64,000 nt of DNA. It comes from Candidatus Nanosynbacter sp. TM7-053 (GTDB lineage: Bacteria > Patescibacteriota > Saccharimonadia > Saccharimonadales > Saccharimonadaceae). The stretch spans positions 434,001-498,000 of the forward strand of contig NZ_JAJQJX010000001.1 of assembly GCF_022828375.1 (NCBI RefSeq), in the 5' to 3' direction. Both the position numbers and the translations under genes were made by a program. Shown piece by piece: positions 45,788 to 54,276 of the stretch. The stretch's first letter is position 1, and each line of letters starts with the position of its first letter. Under the pieces are notes generated by a model. It did no database searches, was not told the origin of the DNA, and saw only the letters and a list, made by a program, of their open reading frames with translations.

Positions 45788-47208
45788 TAATTATCTTTCT
45801 GGAAAATAACCAAGCAGGTTTTTAATAAAATCGTGATGTCCATCCAGATGCTCCAGTTCTGGACGTAATATAAGTCAATTCGTCGCCGTTCTTCAAAGCT
45901 GATGCTGCGTCGGCCAGACACTACAGCCAGTCCAGTGAGTCCTGATTTGACCGCTAATAAAACGTGTTTTTTGTCGTAGGCGCTTAATTCGTGCGGTACT
46001 AGCGCTCGCGGTCCAACCAGGCTGATGTCGCCCTTTACGACGTTAAACAATTGCGGCAATTCATCAAGGCTAAAGCGGCGAATAAACCGACCAACTGGCG
46101 TCACGCGAAAATCATGATCAAGCTTGTCGCCGTTTTTACGGTATTCTTCAATTAGTTCAGGCTTGCCAACCATTCGAAAGACTTCTTCGTCGGTTTTGCC
46201 ATCAAACTTTGCATAATGTGAGCGGAATTTGTAGACCTTAAACGGTCGATTGTAGCGAGTGAGGCGTTTTTGTTGTTTGCCGTGCATTAAAATCGGTCCC
46301 GCCGGGTCGCTGATTTTTACGGCAATTGCCACCAAAAGCATAATTGGCGAGGCGATGATAATCCCAATTGTCCCGCCTACAATATCCATAATTCGCTTAA
46401 CAATTCGCCCATAACCCATTAGCGGCGTCGGATGAGTGTGAATTAGCGGCACGGAGTCGATGATATCAATAGTGTGCTTGGTGGTCATAATTCCGTCGAA
46501 TTCTGGCGCTTGATAAAAATCCAGATAATGTTTCTGGGCAATTTGATAATGTTCGCTAACGTTTTTTGAGTCGGTTTGGATGATGACGTCAATTTTATCT
46601 CTGGTGAGCGCCGACTCTAATGACGAGCGTCGAAGCTTTTTTAATCCAATAGGAATGAATTGGGTTTGCGCAACAATTCCGCTAATCTTAAAACCAGTTA
46701 ACGGATTAGTTTCTATGAAATCAGTCAAAACGTGAGTTAAATCACAATTGCCAATTAATACAACACGGCGAGCTCCCAAGCCGCGTTTTAATAGTTTCAG
46801 ACGAACGATATTGGCGGCGCTGCGGAAAATCATTAGTAAGATGAAGCCAATTCCAGTGGCGTAAACCGCGACAAGCTTGGCTGGGAATAATGGAGTATTA
46901 GTAAAGAACGTCACAGAAATCATAATCATAATTCCAGTGATTGATGCCAAAAGTATTCGTCCAAAGTTTCGCAATGGGTGCGTGTAAATCTCTCGGTCGT
47001 ATAAGCCAAAGAAATAGAACATCACAATCCATAATGGCAGCGTCATAAAGATGGAAGTGATAAAATCTATAGCGTTGATGCTGATATGGAATGGTCTAGG
47101 ATCCAGGGAAATTCGCAAAATATAGGCAATAGTAAATGCACTCAATAAAGCTAGGATATCAAGAACGACCAGAACAATTTTGAAGTAAAAATCAGACTTT
47201 TTCCGCAT
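45787..47208 (-). CDS. Polyprenyl-phosphate sugar-1-phosphate transferase (WbaP/WcaJ type)
   Basis: A 473-residue initiating enzyme of surface-glycan synthesis. It moves a sugar 1-phosphate from a nucleotide sugar to undecaprenyl phosphate. Four or five N-terminal membrane helices (about 10-125), a Rossmann-like middle (about 140-250) and a membrane re-entrant helix (about 278-300) lead to the catalytic domain. The last has KVYKFRSH, RRFSLDELPQLFNVVKGDISLVGPR and a C-terminal amphipathic tail. It overlaps the upstream polymerase gene by 17 bases and is coupled to the GT4 gene downstream. Confidence 0.93.
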   Translation of the reverse strand: MRKKSDFYFKIVLVVLDILALLSAFTIAYILRISLDPRPFHISINAIDFITSIFMTLPLWIVMFYFFGLYDREIYTHPLRNFGRILLASITGIMIMISVTFFTNTPLFPAKLVAVYATGIGFILLMIFRSAANIVRLKLLKRGLGARRVVLIGNCDLTHVLTDFIETNPLTGFKISGIVAQTQFIPIGLKKLRRSSLESALTRDKIDVIIQTDSKNVSEHYQIAQKHYLDFYQAPEFDGIMTTKHTIDIIDSVPLIHTHPTPLMGYGRIVKRIMDIVGGTIGIIIASPIMLLVAIAVKISDPAGPILMHGKQQKRLTRYNRPFKVYKFRSHYAKFDGKTDEEVFRMVGKPELIEEYRKNGDKLDHDFRVTPVGRFIRRFSLDELPQLFNVVKGDISLVGPRALVPHELSAYDKKHVLLAVKSGLTGLAVVSGRRSISFEERRRIDLYYVQNWSIWMDITILLKTCLVIFQKDN

Positions 47209-48589
47209 AATCTCTGGGGTAATTATACAAAAATATGCCGATTATAGCAAAACAATGAATCGTATTTATAAAACTGCCAAAAAACCAAAAATGCACAAAC
47301 ATCGCGACAGTCAGCGACAAGATAAATTGAGCTTTAATTTTACGGATATTTTTTATGGCGAAAAATATGATTATCAATGGGGCGATTAGAAGGGTAAATA
47401 GCCCAACAATTCCTAAGCCGCTGAGTAATAATATGTAAAAAACGTAGACTGTTTGGTCTGCTGGGACGTTTACGCGAAGGTGTTTTTGGATGAAATTTCC
47501 GAGATTGCCGAGTCCGACGCCGAAGAAGAACGTTCGTGGTGATGACAGCCAAGATTTTATGGCTAAGTCACTGGCGCTGAGTCTGTCATTGGCGGAAGCT
47601 TCAACAAAACCGGCAGGCTGGAAAGAACTGTTGCTTGGTGGAATGTTTTCGGCGGGTTTTGGTGACGGATTTTTGGTGACGGATTTTTGCGGAATCTTAA
47701 TTTTCCCGAGAGATAATTGATCGACCATACTGACGAAGGTATTGTGCGTGATGAAGGGCGTGTTGGCGTATCTAATGTTGGCTGACGAGAATAATAAGAC
47801 GAATCCGAATAGTAATCCAGTGAAGATGATTGGAAGTTTTTTACGAATCAAAGATGCGTCAATTCGTTTTACGAAAGCGATTATAAATAAGGCTATTATG
47901 GCGATAAAAATTGCCAAAAATCCGCCACGGGAAAATGTTAAAGATATGGCAAGAGTTGTGAAAAATAGGCTAAATTTGGCTAGGCGAGATTTTGATTGAA
48001 AGAGCGCAATGAAAAATACTGGAAGTAGAGAATTGGCGAAGAATTGTGGTTCGGCGGCGAATAAATTGATTCGTGGAAATCCAAAAACGTCGGCTTTACA
48101 ACCAGCGCAAAGCGTGCCAAATCCCGTTGGCTCAAAAGTGGCGACGATAAGCTGAATAATCGCTAAAATCCCAAAAACCAGCCCGCTCCACAGTCCGACG
48201 CTGATGAGTTTACGTTTTTCTGATTTTGACAATTCACTATAAATTAAGCCAGCGGATAATCCGACGGTGAGTAAGAATAATAGCGATAATGAATATAACG
48301 CGGTGCGCAGGCGTGCTTCTGCGAAAAATACGCCGACGACAATGGCGATAAAAATTGCCAAAAATCCGCCGATTAGCCATCGGTTTTTCAGTAGTTCTTG
48401 GCGTTTTTTAAGTAGTAATGGCAAGGAAAATAGCAGTAGGCTTACGGCGACGATTTGATATAATCCTACGCGTAGTGACGGGAAATCCAGAATTGATAAG
48501 CCGACACTGGGATGCAGGGCAAAGCCGCCGCCAAAAATAATAATAGCCAATAGCCAGAATCGAACGTCGTTAATGTATTTTTTTGCCAT
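47192..48589 (-). CDS. O-antigen ligase/polymerase-like membrane protein
   Basis: A 465-residue protein with about 12 membrane helices and a large exported loop around residues 290-360. FSRGGFLAIFIAIIAL resembles the conserved region of the WaaL/Wzy superfamily, and a second Arg/His-bearing loop (FFFGVGLGNLGNFIQKHL) fits the ligase catalytic loop. It would polymerise or attach lipid-linked glycan at the outer face. TATACT on the minus strand lies about six bases before the ATG, back to back with the lexA-like promoter. Confidence 0.8.
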   Translation of the reverse strand: MAKKYINDVRFWLLAIIIFGGGFALHPSVGLSILDFPSLRVGLYQIVAVSLLLFSLPLLLKKRQELLKNRWLIGGFLAIFIAIVVGVFFAEARLRTALYSLSLLFLLTVGLSAGLIYSELSKSEKRKLISVGLWSGLVFGILAIIQLIVATFEPTGFGTLCAGCKADVFGFPRINLFAAEPQFFANSLLPVFFIALFQSKSRLAKFSLFFTTLAISLTFSRGGFLAIFIAIIALFIIAFVKRIDASLIRKKLPIIFTGLLFGFVLLFSSANIRYANTPFITHNTFVSMVDQLSLGKIKIPQKSVTKNPSPKPAENIPPSNSSFQPAGFVEASANDRLSASDLAIKSWLSSPRTFFFGVGLGNLGNFIQKHLRVNVPADQTVYVFYILLLSGLGIVGLFTLLIAPLIIIFFAIKNIRKIKAQFILSLTVAMFVHFWFFGSFINTIHCFAIIGIFLYNYPRDYAEKV

Positions 48590-48623
48590 ATTTTAAGTAT
48601 AGCGTATGGTGTATACTTTAGAT

Positions 48624-48956
48624 ATGAAACTGACGAAAAAGCAAAAAATAATGCTGGATTTTATCGATGGATTTATAAAGGGCAATGGCTACAGTCCGAC
48701 ACTTCGGGAAATTATGCGCGCCTTGGGGTATAAATCGGTGTCGACGGTAGCAAAACATGTTGATAATTTGGTAGCTGCGGGATTTTTGGAGAAGCAGGAC
48801 GGCGAAGTTAGATCTTTGACGCTGAGTAGTGAGAAAAAAGAAGTTTGGTGGCAGAATTTAGCGAAAGAAATTAAGAAGAGAGAAGCCGAGGACGACGAAA
48901 AATCACGCTCGGAAGTGGAGATTTTAAAAAAAGCATTGGAAATTGTCCGTCAGTAA
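48624..48956 (+). CDS. LexA-like winged-helix protein lacking the peptidase domain
   Basis: A 110-residue protein. Residues 1-65 match the LexA DNA-binding domain: TKKQKIMLDFIDGFIKGNGYSPTLREIMRALGYKSVSTVAKHVDNLVAAGFL. The rest is a charged helix (about 75-110). The self-cleaving S24 domain with its Ser-Lys pair is absent and is not found downstream. I chose ATG 48624 because TATACT (48612-48617) ends six bases upstream; the frame opens at 48606. It may be a constitutive repressor or be controlled by another partner. It is divergent from the polymerase gene. Confidence 0.75.
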   Translation: MKLTKKQKIMLDFIDGFIKGNGYSPTLREIMRALGYKSVSTVAKHVDNLVAAGFLEKQDGEVRSLTLSSEKKEVWWQNLAKEIKKREAEDDEKSRSEVEILKKALEIVRQ

Positions 48957-48957
48957 C

Positions 48958-48986
48958 TTTACAACTATTCAAAAACTCGCTATAAT
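48958..48986 (+). promoter_or_regulatory. Promoter of tRNA-Asn
   Basis: TTTACA (48958-48963), a 17-base spacer and a perfect TATAAT (48981-48986) lie eleven bases before the mature tRNA. The -35 box begins two bases after the lexA-like stop codon. Confidence 0.75.
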
Positions 48987-48997
48987 ACAAGACATAT

Positions 48998-49072
48998 TCC
49001 GGCATAGCTCAGTGGTAGAGCGGTTGGCTGTTAACCAATAGGTCGCTGGTTCGAGCCCAGCTGCCGGAGCCA
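48998..49072 (+). tRNA. tRNA-Asn (anticodon GTT)
   Basis: The full cloverleaf can be folded by eye. The acceptor TCCGGCA (48998-49004) pairs with TGCCGGA (49062-49068), followed by discriminator G and encoded CCA. The anticodon loop is CTGTTAA with GTT. The T arm GCTGG-TTCGAGC-CCAGC (49045-49061) is perfect. The D arm GCTC-AGTGGTA-GAGC is present. The 3' CCA is encoded. Confidence 0.95.
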
Positions 49073-49074
49073 AG

Positions 49075-49103
49075 AAAAGACACTTCTGTGGAGGTGTTTT
49101 TTC
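49075..49103 (+). terminator. Terminator after tRNA-Asn
   Basis: ACACTT (49080-49085) pairs with AGGTGT (49092-49097), one G-T pair included, around a six-base loop. A T-rich tract follows. Confidence 0.75.
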
Positions 49104-49316
49104 TTTGTTCCTTGAAATACGATTCGGTACCACACAAAATTCCACATCAGACTGATGCTGGTGGCGGCTAGTTTTGAAGGTGAATTGCCTATTGATAGCA
49201 TAGCTGCGGTGGTTGAAATGATGACGGCCAATAGTAGCAGTACAGTGAGTTATATTAACGGCGGTGTTGAGAACGCCAATGGCAGCGAAGGTGGTGAGTT
49301 GTTTGCGAAGATTCAT
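49097..49316 (-). pseudogene. Degraded gtrA-family gene remnant
   Basis: On the minus strand two frames hold halves of a GtrA protein. From 49316 to about 49248 the reading MNLRKQLTTFAAIGVLNTAVNI matches the GtrA start. From about 49260 to 49097, in another frame, the segments LLLLAVIISTTAAM and SKLAATSISLMWNFV...RIVF match the last helix. The intact gene at 20248-20682 ends SKLAATVVSLVWNY...RIVFK. The middle helices are deleted and the frame is broken, so no functional product is expected. The rest of the 436-base gap (49073-49508) holds only the tRNA terminator and the rloA-like promoter. Confidence 0.7.
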
Positions 49317-49470
49317 GCTGGTGAGCATAGTAGGTGGAGCTGTAAAAAGGCTGTAAATAGAATTATAAGACTTCATCTACCAAACTGGATACTTACTGCA
49401 GTCATAATAATAAAAATTAAGCTAAATTATAGATATTTTTAGCAAGTATGCGATTTTTTCGCGTTACTCA

Positions 49471-49499
49471 TTGTTTTATAGAGGATAATATGATACAAT
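49471..49499 (+). promoter_or_regulatory. Promoter of the RloAB module
   Basis: TTGTTT (49471-49476), a 17-base spacer and TACAAT (49494-49499). The ATG at 49509 lies nine bases beyond, so translation would start at or near the first base of the mRNA. Confidence 0.65.
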
Positions 49500-49508
49500 G
49501 TGAACACT

Positions 49509-50807
49509 ATGATTATAGACTTCACTATTAAAAATTACAGGTCATTCAAGGAAACAGCTAACATATCCTTGTTAGCAGAGCCACTTAAAAATGATGGTAT
49601 TGCAATATCAACTACCGATTTCAAAGATGATATTTTACCTGTTGCTGGTATATTTGGCCAGAATGCTGGAGGAAAGTCTAATATTATTAAAGCTCTTTCG
49701 TGTATGATAGATTCAATGTTAAATACAGACCATGTAGGCTCTCCTATTAATAGACATCCACTTTTACAACCATTCTTGCTAAACACCGATAATAGTAGTC
49801 AGCCAATACATTTTGAATTATCTTTATGGGATAAAGATACTGTTTCACAGTATAATTATGGATTTGAAGTTGATAATTCTGGTGTAGTTTCTGAATGGCT
49901 TAGCATAGTAGACAGACCGAAAACAAATCGACGCTCGCGTATGATTTTTGAAAGAAGCGGTAATAAATTTACGTTTGACAGTACGGTTAAAGGCGACCTT
50001 GAGCCTTTATCGAGGCGTGTCTTAGGTACGGCGTTAGCTGTCAACGTCTTTGCCAATTTGGCGGATCCGTACTCACATAAATTACTTGAGATAGTAAAAG
50101 AACAAATAAAAATTATAGATAGTACCGATATTGATGAATTGAGGCGTTATATATTAGAGCGTTGTATTATTGATGAAAAATTACGAATGCAGGTTATAAA
50201 TTTCATAAATAAAGCAGACATAGGCATAAACGATATATTCATAGACAAGTCAGAAGTAAGCGTTGCTGAGTTACCAGCTGGTATTCCGGAGGAGTTAAAA
50301 AGGGCAATGTCTAATGGAGCTGGCTTTAGTTATAGAGTAGAGTCGAGTCATTTTATTTATGACAATAGTGGCAATAAGCTTACAGAGAGTCGGAACTTTA
50401 ATTTTGGTAATGAATCCTTGGGTACACAAAAGATATTTATATTGGCAGTTGTGTTGTTGGACGCTTTAAATAAAGGCGAGGTGGTTGTGGTTGATGAGCT
50501 TGGATCAAGCTTACATCCTTTCTTGACTAAAAGAATAGTTGAGATATTTCAAAACCCTGAATTAAATAAATATGGAGCTCAACTTATTTTTACAAGTCAT
50601 GAAACTTTTCTTCTTGCAAAGAATTCCCTAAACGGCAAACTTGATCTGCGGCGAGATCAGATTTGGTTTGCAGACAAAGGCGCTGGTGAAGCTTCAGTAT
50701 TGCGATGTTTATCGGAATACAAAACAAAAAAGGAGTACGATCTTGCCAAGCGTTATTTGGAAGGTAGGTTTGGTGCGGTGCCTGTTATAAAATCTTGGGA
50801 AGCTTAA
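49509..50807 (+). CDS. rloA: RloA-like AAA15 ATPase (AbiL-type antiphage module)
   Basis: A 432-residue ABC-like ATPase of the AAA15 group. The start (MIIDFTIKNYRSFKE) is typical of SMC/OLD-related ATPases. Walker A is GQNAGGKS (50-57), a signature-like segment is FGNESLGTQK, Walker B is VVVDELGSSLHP (about 326) and the switch His is in TSHE (364). With the RloB protein next door it forms the pair known as RloA/RloB or AbiLi/AbiLii, an abortive-infection-type defence in other bacteria. The frame opens at GTG 49500, but that lies against the -10 box, so I prefer ATG 49509. Defence in this organism is inference. Confidence 0.8.
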   Translation: MIIDFTIKNYRSFKETANISLLAEPLKNDGIAISTTDFKDDILPVAGIFGQNAGGKSNIIKALSCMIDSMLNTDHVGSPINRHPLLQPFLLNTDNSSQPIHFELSLWDKDTVSQYNYGFEVDNSGVVSEWLSIVDRPKTNRRSRMIFERSGNKFTFDSTVKGDLEPLSRRVLGTALAVNVFANLADPYSHKLLEIVKEQIKIIDSTDIDELRRYILERCIIDEKLRMQVINFINKADIGINDIFIDKSEVSVAELPAGIPEELKRAMSNGAGFSYRVESSHFIYDNSGNKLTESRNFNFGNESLGTQKIFILAVVLLDALNKGEVVVVDELGSSLHPFLTKRIVEIFQNPELNKYGAQLIFTSHETFLLAKNSLNGKLDLRRDQIWFADKGAGEASVLRCLSEYKTKKEYDLAKRYLEGRFGAVPVIKSWEA

Positions 50808-50819
50808 TAAAGGTGATAC

Positions 50820-51470
50820 ATGACTCATTCTAGCAGTAAAAGTAGAAGTCAGTTTTCTTTAAGCGGAAAAAGGCCTTCTGGAAAGTTAGATGAGCGAAAA
50901 TTTTTCTTGATTGTTACTGAAGGAAAAACAGAATCTCGGTATTTTAAACATTTTAGGAGCACAACAGGACCTCGTATTGAGTCTGTCGATAAACAAGATT
51001 CAAGGATTAGGCTGGTTGAAAAGGCGATTGAATTAAGGGGGCAGTATAAGAAAGAAAAACGCTATATAAAAGGTGACGAGACATGGGTTGTGTTTGATCG
51101 TGATGTCGATCTTGGCAAACCAAACGACAAGGAAACATTTAATCGTGCACTAGAATTAGCATGTAGAGAAGATATACAGGTAGCATATTCAAATGATTCA
51201 TTTGAATTGTGGTTCTTACTTCATCTACAAGATGTTTCAGCATCTATACATAGAAGTATTATTGAAAAAAAGTTGAAATCTCATTTGGGCTGCTATACTC
51301 ATGGTGACGATGTTTTTGATAGAATTAATTCTAACTATAGTATGGCGGTGAAGCGGGCAGAAAAAATATTTAAGGAGGCTATTGAAGATAAAAAGAGTCC
51401 TGTAGATGCAAATCCTTCAACAACAGTATATCTGCTCACTGAAAAATTGCGTAAATCCATGAAGGACTAG
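50820..51470 (+). CDS. rloB: RloB-family protein (TOPRIM-like predicted effector)
   Basis: A 216-residue protein with the RloB pattern. LIVTEGKTESRYF has the conserved Glu34. WVVFDRDVD has acidic residues at 93, 95 and 97, and SNDSFELWFLLHL follows. The last part is helical and charged. The Glu plus DxD arrangement resembles a TOPRIM nuclease core, so it is the likely effector released or activated by the ATPase upstream. AAAGGTGAT lies just before the ATG, 12 bases after the rloA stop. The two genes form one unit. Confidence 0.8.
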   Translation: MTHSSSKSRSQFSLSGKRPSGKLDERKFFLIVTEGKTESRYFKHFRSTTGPRIESVDKQDSRIRLVEKAIELRGQYKKEKRYIKGDETWVVFDRDVDLGKPNDKETFNRALELACREDIQVAYSNDSFELWFLLHLQDVSASIHRSIIEKKLKSHLGCYTHGDDVFDRINSNYSMAVKRAEKIFKEAIEDKKSPVDANPSTTVYLLTEKLRKSMKD

Positions 51471-51564
51471 GTATATCATCAAAAAAGTTCATTATCTAGT
51501 TCGTATAGTTTTTATTAACTAATAATTGTACTTTAGTATCACAGTTTACTTATCTTGCTATTTA

Positions 51565-51594
51565 AAGCATTTTTACAGAATGCTTGTTTATAGT
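51565..51594 (+). promoter_or_regulatory. Hairpin and -10 box before the GT2-GT39 gene
   Basis: AAGCATT (51565-51571) pairs with AATGCTT (51579-51585) around seven bases. TATAGT (51589-51594) ends seven bases before ATG 51602. The hairpin may be a weak terminator of the rloAB transcript or an operator; it has no long T-run. Confidence 0.4.
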
Positions 51595-51601
51595 GGTTTG
51601 C

Positions 51602-54247
51602 ATGAGAGTAATAACCACATCCCAATCATTAGCTAGGCCGCGACTTATTACGTCCGATTCTAGTCCATTGCCGTTTCGGGCGATAGCTAATCCATTTGTC
51701 GACATAGTCGTGCCGGTGCTGAACGAGGAAAAAATTCTTCAAAGCAGCATTGAAACGCTTGACGAATATATGATGGAAAATTTGCCATATCGCTATCAGA
51801 TAACGATCGCAGATAACGGTAGCCAAGATAACACTTTAAAAATAGCGAAAAACTTGGTGCAAAATCATCAATCAGTTCGTGTTGTAAGGCTAGCTGAACG
51901 TGGTCGCGGGCGAGCATTAAAGCAGGTTTGGCAAAGCAGTCAGGCGGATATTCTGACGTATATGGATGTCGATTTGTCCACCAGCTTGGATGATTTTCTG
52001 CCAATGATTCAGCCGCTTGTGGCGGGCGAAGCTGGCGTGGCGATTGGTTCTCGATTGATGAAAAAATCAAAGACCAGCCGCGGTTTTAAGCGGGAGTTTA
52101 TTTCACGGTGTTATAACAAGATTATAAAATTGACGTCGCGAACCAAATTTAGCGATGCGCAGTGCGGGTTTAAGGCAATTCGTCGTGACGTGGCGAAGAG
52201 ATTTTTGCCAAAAATTAAGGACAATGAGTGGTTCTTCGACACCGAGTTTTTGATTAAAACGGAGCGCGCAGGCGTGCCGATTCACGAGCAGCCCGTTACT
52301 TGGATTGAAGATACTGATAGTCGTGTGAAGATTGTAAAAACTGCGGTCGATGACTTAAAAGGACTTCATCGAGTTAATAAAGAATTGAACAATCGTTCGT
52401 GGCTTGAGAAAATGGCGCTTCCGATGCTGTTGATTGCGACGGGCGCGTTGTATTTGTTTGGCGCGATGCATAATGGTATGGCGAATAGCTATTACGCAGC
52501 GGCAGTGCAGGCAGCAAGCCAAAACTGGACGGCGTGGCTGTTTGGCGGTTTGGACGCTGCGAATTATGTTTCAATCGATAAGCCTCCGCTGGCGACGATG
52601 ATAATGGGACTTAGCGCTCGACTGTTTGGATTTTCTAGCTTTTCAATGCTACTGCCGAGCGTATTAGCGGGCGTCGGTTCGGTTTGGTTGTTATATTCGG
52701 CAGTGAAACGGCAATTCGGCTTTACTAGTGCGATAATTTCTGCAGTCACATTAATGTTAACTCCTGTTGCGGCGTTGATGTTCGGATTTAATAATCCAGA
52801 TGCTATCTTGACATTTATGCTTACCGCCAGCGGTTACGCATTTCTCAGGTCATTAGAAGGTAGGCGTCCGCTTTTATGGCTCGGTCTGGCGGGACTGTTT
52901 ACGGGATTAGCATTTAATACGAAAATGCTTCAGGGCTTGATGGTTTTACCTGCGATGGTAATTGCCTATCTGGCGTTCGCCAAGCCGCCAATTGTTACGC
53001 GATTTCTGCATTTGATGTTTGCAGGCGTGATTACGACGGTGTCGACTTTATGGTGGAGTGTGCTTGTTTGGCTGACGCCGTCTGGCAATCGACCGTGGGT
53101 TGGTAGTACGAATGACGATAGTATTTGGAGTTTGATTTTTGGCTATAACGGATTTGGTCGACTATTAGGAAACCGCGGCGGTGGAGGTGGCGGGACTCCT
53201 CCGAGTGGTGGAATGGTAATAGCAAGTCCTGGCGGAATGGGTGGCGCTCCCAGTGGCGGTCATGGTCCTGGAGGTACTGGATTTGGCGGGCAAACGGGAA
53301 TATTTAGGATATTTAATAATGATTTCGGACCGAACATCGCATGGTTGTTAGTCTTAGCATTAGCAAGTGGCGGACTACTCTTGTGGATTTTACGCAAAAC
53401 TCCGCGGACTAATCGCGGACGAGCGGCAGTAATATTCTGGATACTTTGGCTGATCATTCACATCGTAATATTTAGCATGACTAGCGGCGTAATTCATCCG
53501 TACTACGTGGTGGTTATGGCACCGGCTGTGGCGGCTCTGGTTGGAATTGGTGTGCCGTTTTTGTGGGGTGCGTACGTCAGGCGAAAGTCGTATGCTTGGA
53601 TTTTGCCTATGTTGGTCGGTGTAACGGCGGCGATTGCGATAATTATCCTTAGCTATGCTGGTACGATGACTTGGCTAATGTGGATAGTTGGTATTCTGGG
53701 AACTATCGGTATGATTGGGCTATTGGTCAATTTGTATACGCCGAAACGTTGGCTTCAGAACTTGGCAATTATCACTTCTGTGGCTGCGTGTATGACTGCT
53801 CCAGTTGTTTACACGCTGTCGACCGTCAACGTCACGCATACAGGCAGTATTCCGACGGCTGGCCCGAATTCAACGGCGATGCAGGGAAGTAATAATGAAA
53901 AATCTCAGGCAGATAGCGCGTTGGTTCAGTATCTTTTACAAAACCAAAATAATGCGACTTGGTTGGCGGCGGTGGATAGCGCTAATGAATCGGCGGCAAT
54001 TCAGCTAACTAGCGGTCAACCAGTCATGGCAATTGGTGGCTTTAACGGCAGCGACACGCCACTCACACTTGAACAATTTAAGCAATTGGTGGCGGATGGC
54101 AAATTGAAATATTACGCCGCTAGCTCGCACGGTCATGGTGGCGGTCCAAACGGTGGAAATAGCGAAATCACAAATTGGATTAAGAAAAACGGTAAAGTCG
54201 TTAATTATGGAGGTAGTGATGTAACATTATACGAACTATCTGCATAA
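51602..54247 (+). CDS. Fused GT2 - GT39/GT83 membrane glycosyltransferase (YkcC-YkcB-like)
   Basis: An 881-residue fusion. The N-terminal GT2 domain (about 30-255) has VDIVVPVLNEE and YMDVDLSTSLDD (metal site). It would make a polyprenyl-phosphate sugar. The C-terminal GT-C part (about 270-750) has roughly 11 membrane helices and the exported DAANYVSIDKPPLATMIMGL loop with the acidic catalytic residue near its start. A very Gly-rich loop (about 520-570) follows. An exported C-terminal domain (about 770-881) like that of YkcB ends the protein. In Bacillus the two activities are separate neighbours (ykcC, ykcB). The start at ATG 51602 is set by the -10 box. Confidence 0.85.
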   Translation: MRVITTSQSLARPRLITSDSSPLPFRAIANPFVDIVVPVLNEEKILQSSIETLDEYMMENLPYRYQITIADNGSQDNTLKIAKNLVQNHQSVRVVRLAERGRGRALKQVWQSSQADILTYMDVDLSTSLDDFLPMIQPLVAGEAGVAIGSRLMKKSKTSRGFKREFISRCYNKIIKLTSRTKFSDAQCGFKAIRRDVAKRFLPKIKDNEWFFDTEFLIKTERAGVPIHEQPVTWIEDTDSRVKIVKTAVDDLKGLHRVNKELNNRSWLEKMALPMLLIATGALYLFGAMHNGMANSYYAAAVQAASQNWTAWLFGGLDAANYVSIDKPPLATMIMGLSARLFGFSSFSMLLPSVLAGVGSVWLLYSAVKRQFGFTSAIISAVTLMLTPVAALMFGFNNPDAILTFMLTASGYAFLRSLEGRRPLLWLGLAGLFTGLAFNTKMLQGLMVLPAMVIAYLAFAKPPIVTRFLHLMFAGVITTVSTLWWSVLVWLTPSGNRPWVGSTNDDSIWSLIFGYNGFGRLLGNRGGGGGGTPPSGGMVIASPGGMGGAPSGGHGPGGTGFGGQTGIFRIFNNDFGPNIAWLLVLALASGGLLLWILRKTPRTNRGRAAVIFWILWLIIHIVIFSMTSGVIHPYYVVVMAPAVAALVGIGVPFLWGAYVRRKSYAWILPMLVGVTAAIAIIILSYAGTMTWLMWIVGILGTIGMIGLLVNLYTPKRWLQNLAIITSVAACMTAPVVYTLSTVNVTHTGSIPTAGPNSTAMQGSNNEKSQADSALVQYLLQNQNNATWLAAVDSANESAAIQLTSGQPVMAIGGFNGSDTPLTLEQFKQLVADGKLKYYAASSHGHGGGPNGGNSEITNWIKKNGKVVNYGGSDVTLYELSA

Positions 54248-54276
54248 GAAATAAATTTAACCAAAGGAGAAATATT

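Noticed and set aside
49155-49442. A 95-codon + strand open frame after tRNA-Asn
   Set aside because: It is the reverse of the gtrA remnant, and composition and starts do not support a gene.
48998-51600. tRNA-Asn as attachment site of an integrated island carrying RloAB
   Set aside because: I found no direct repeat of the tRNA 3' end downstream and no integrase gene.
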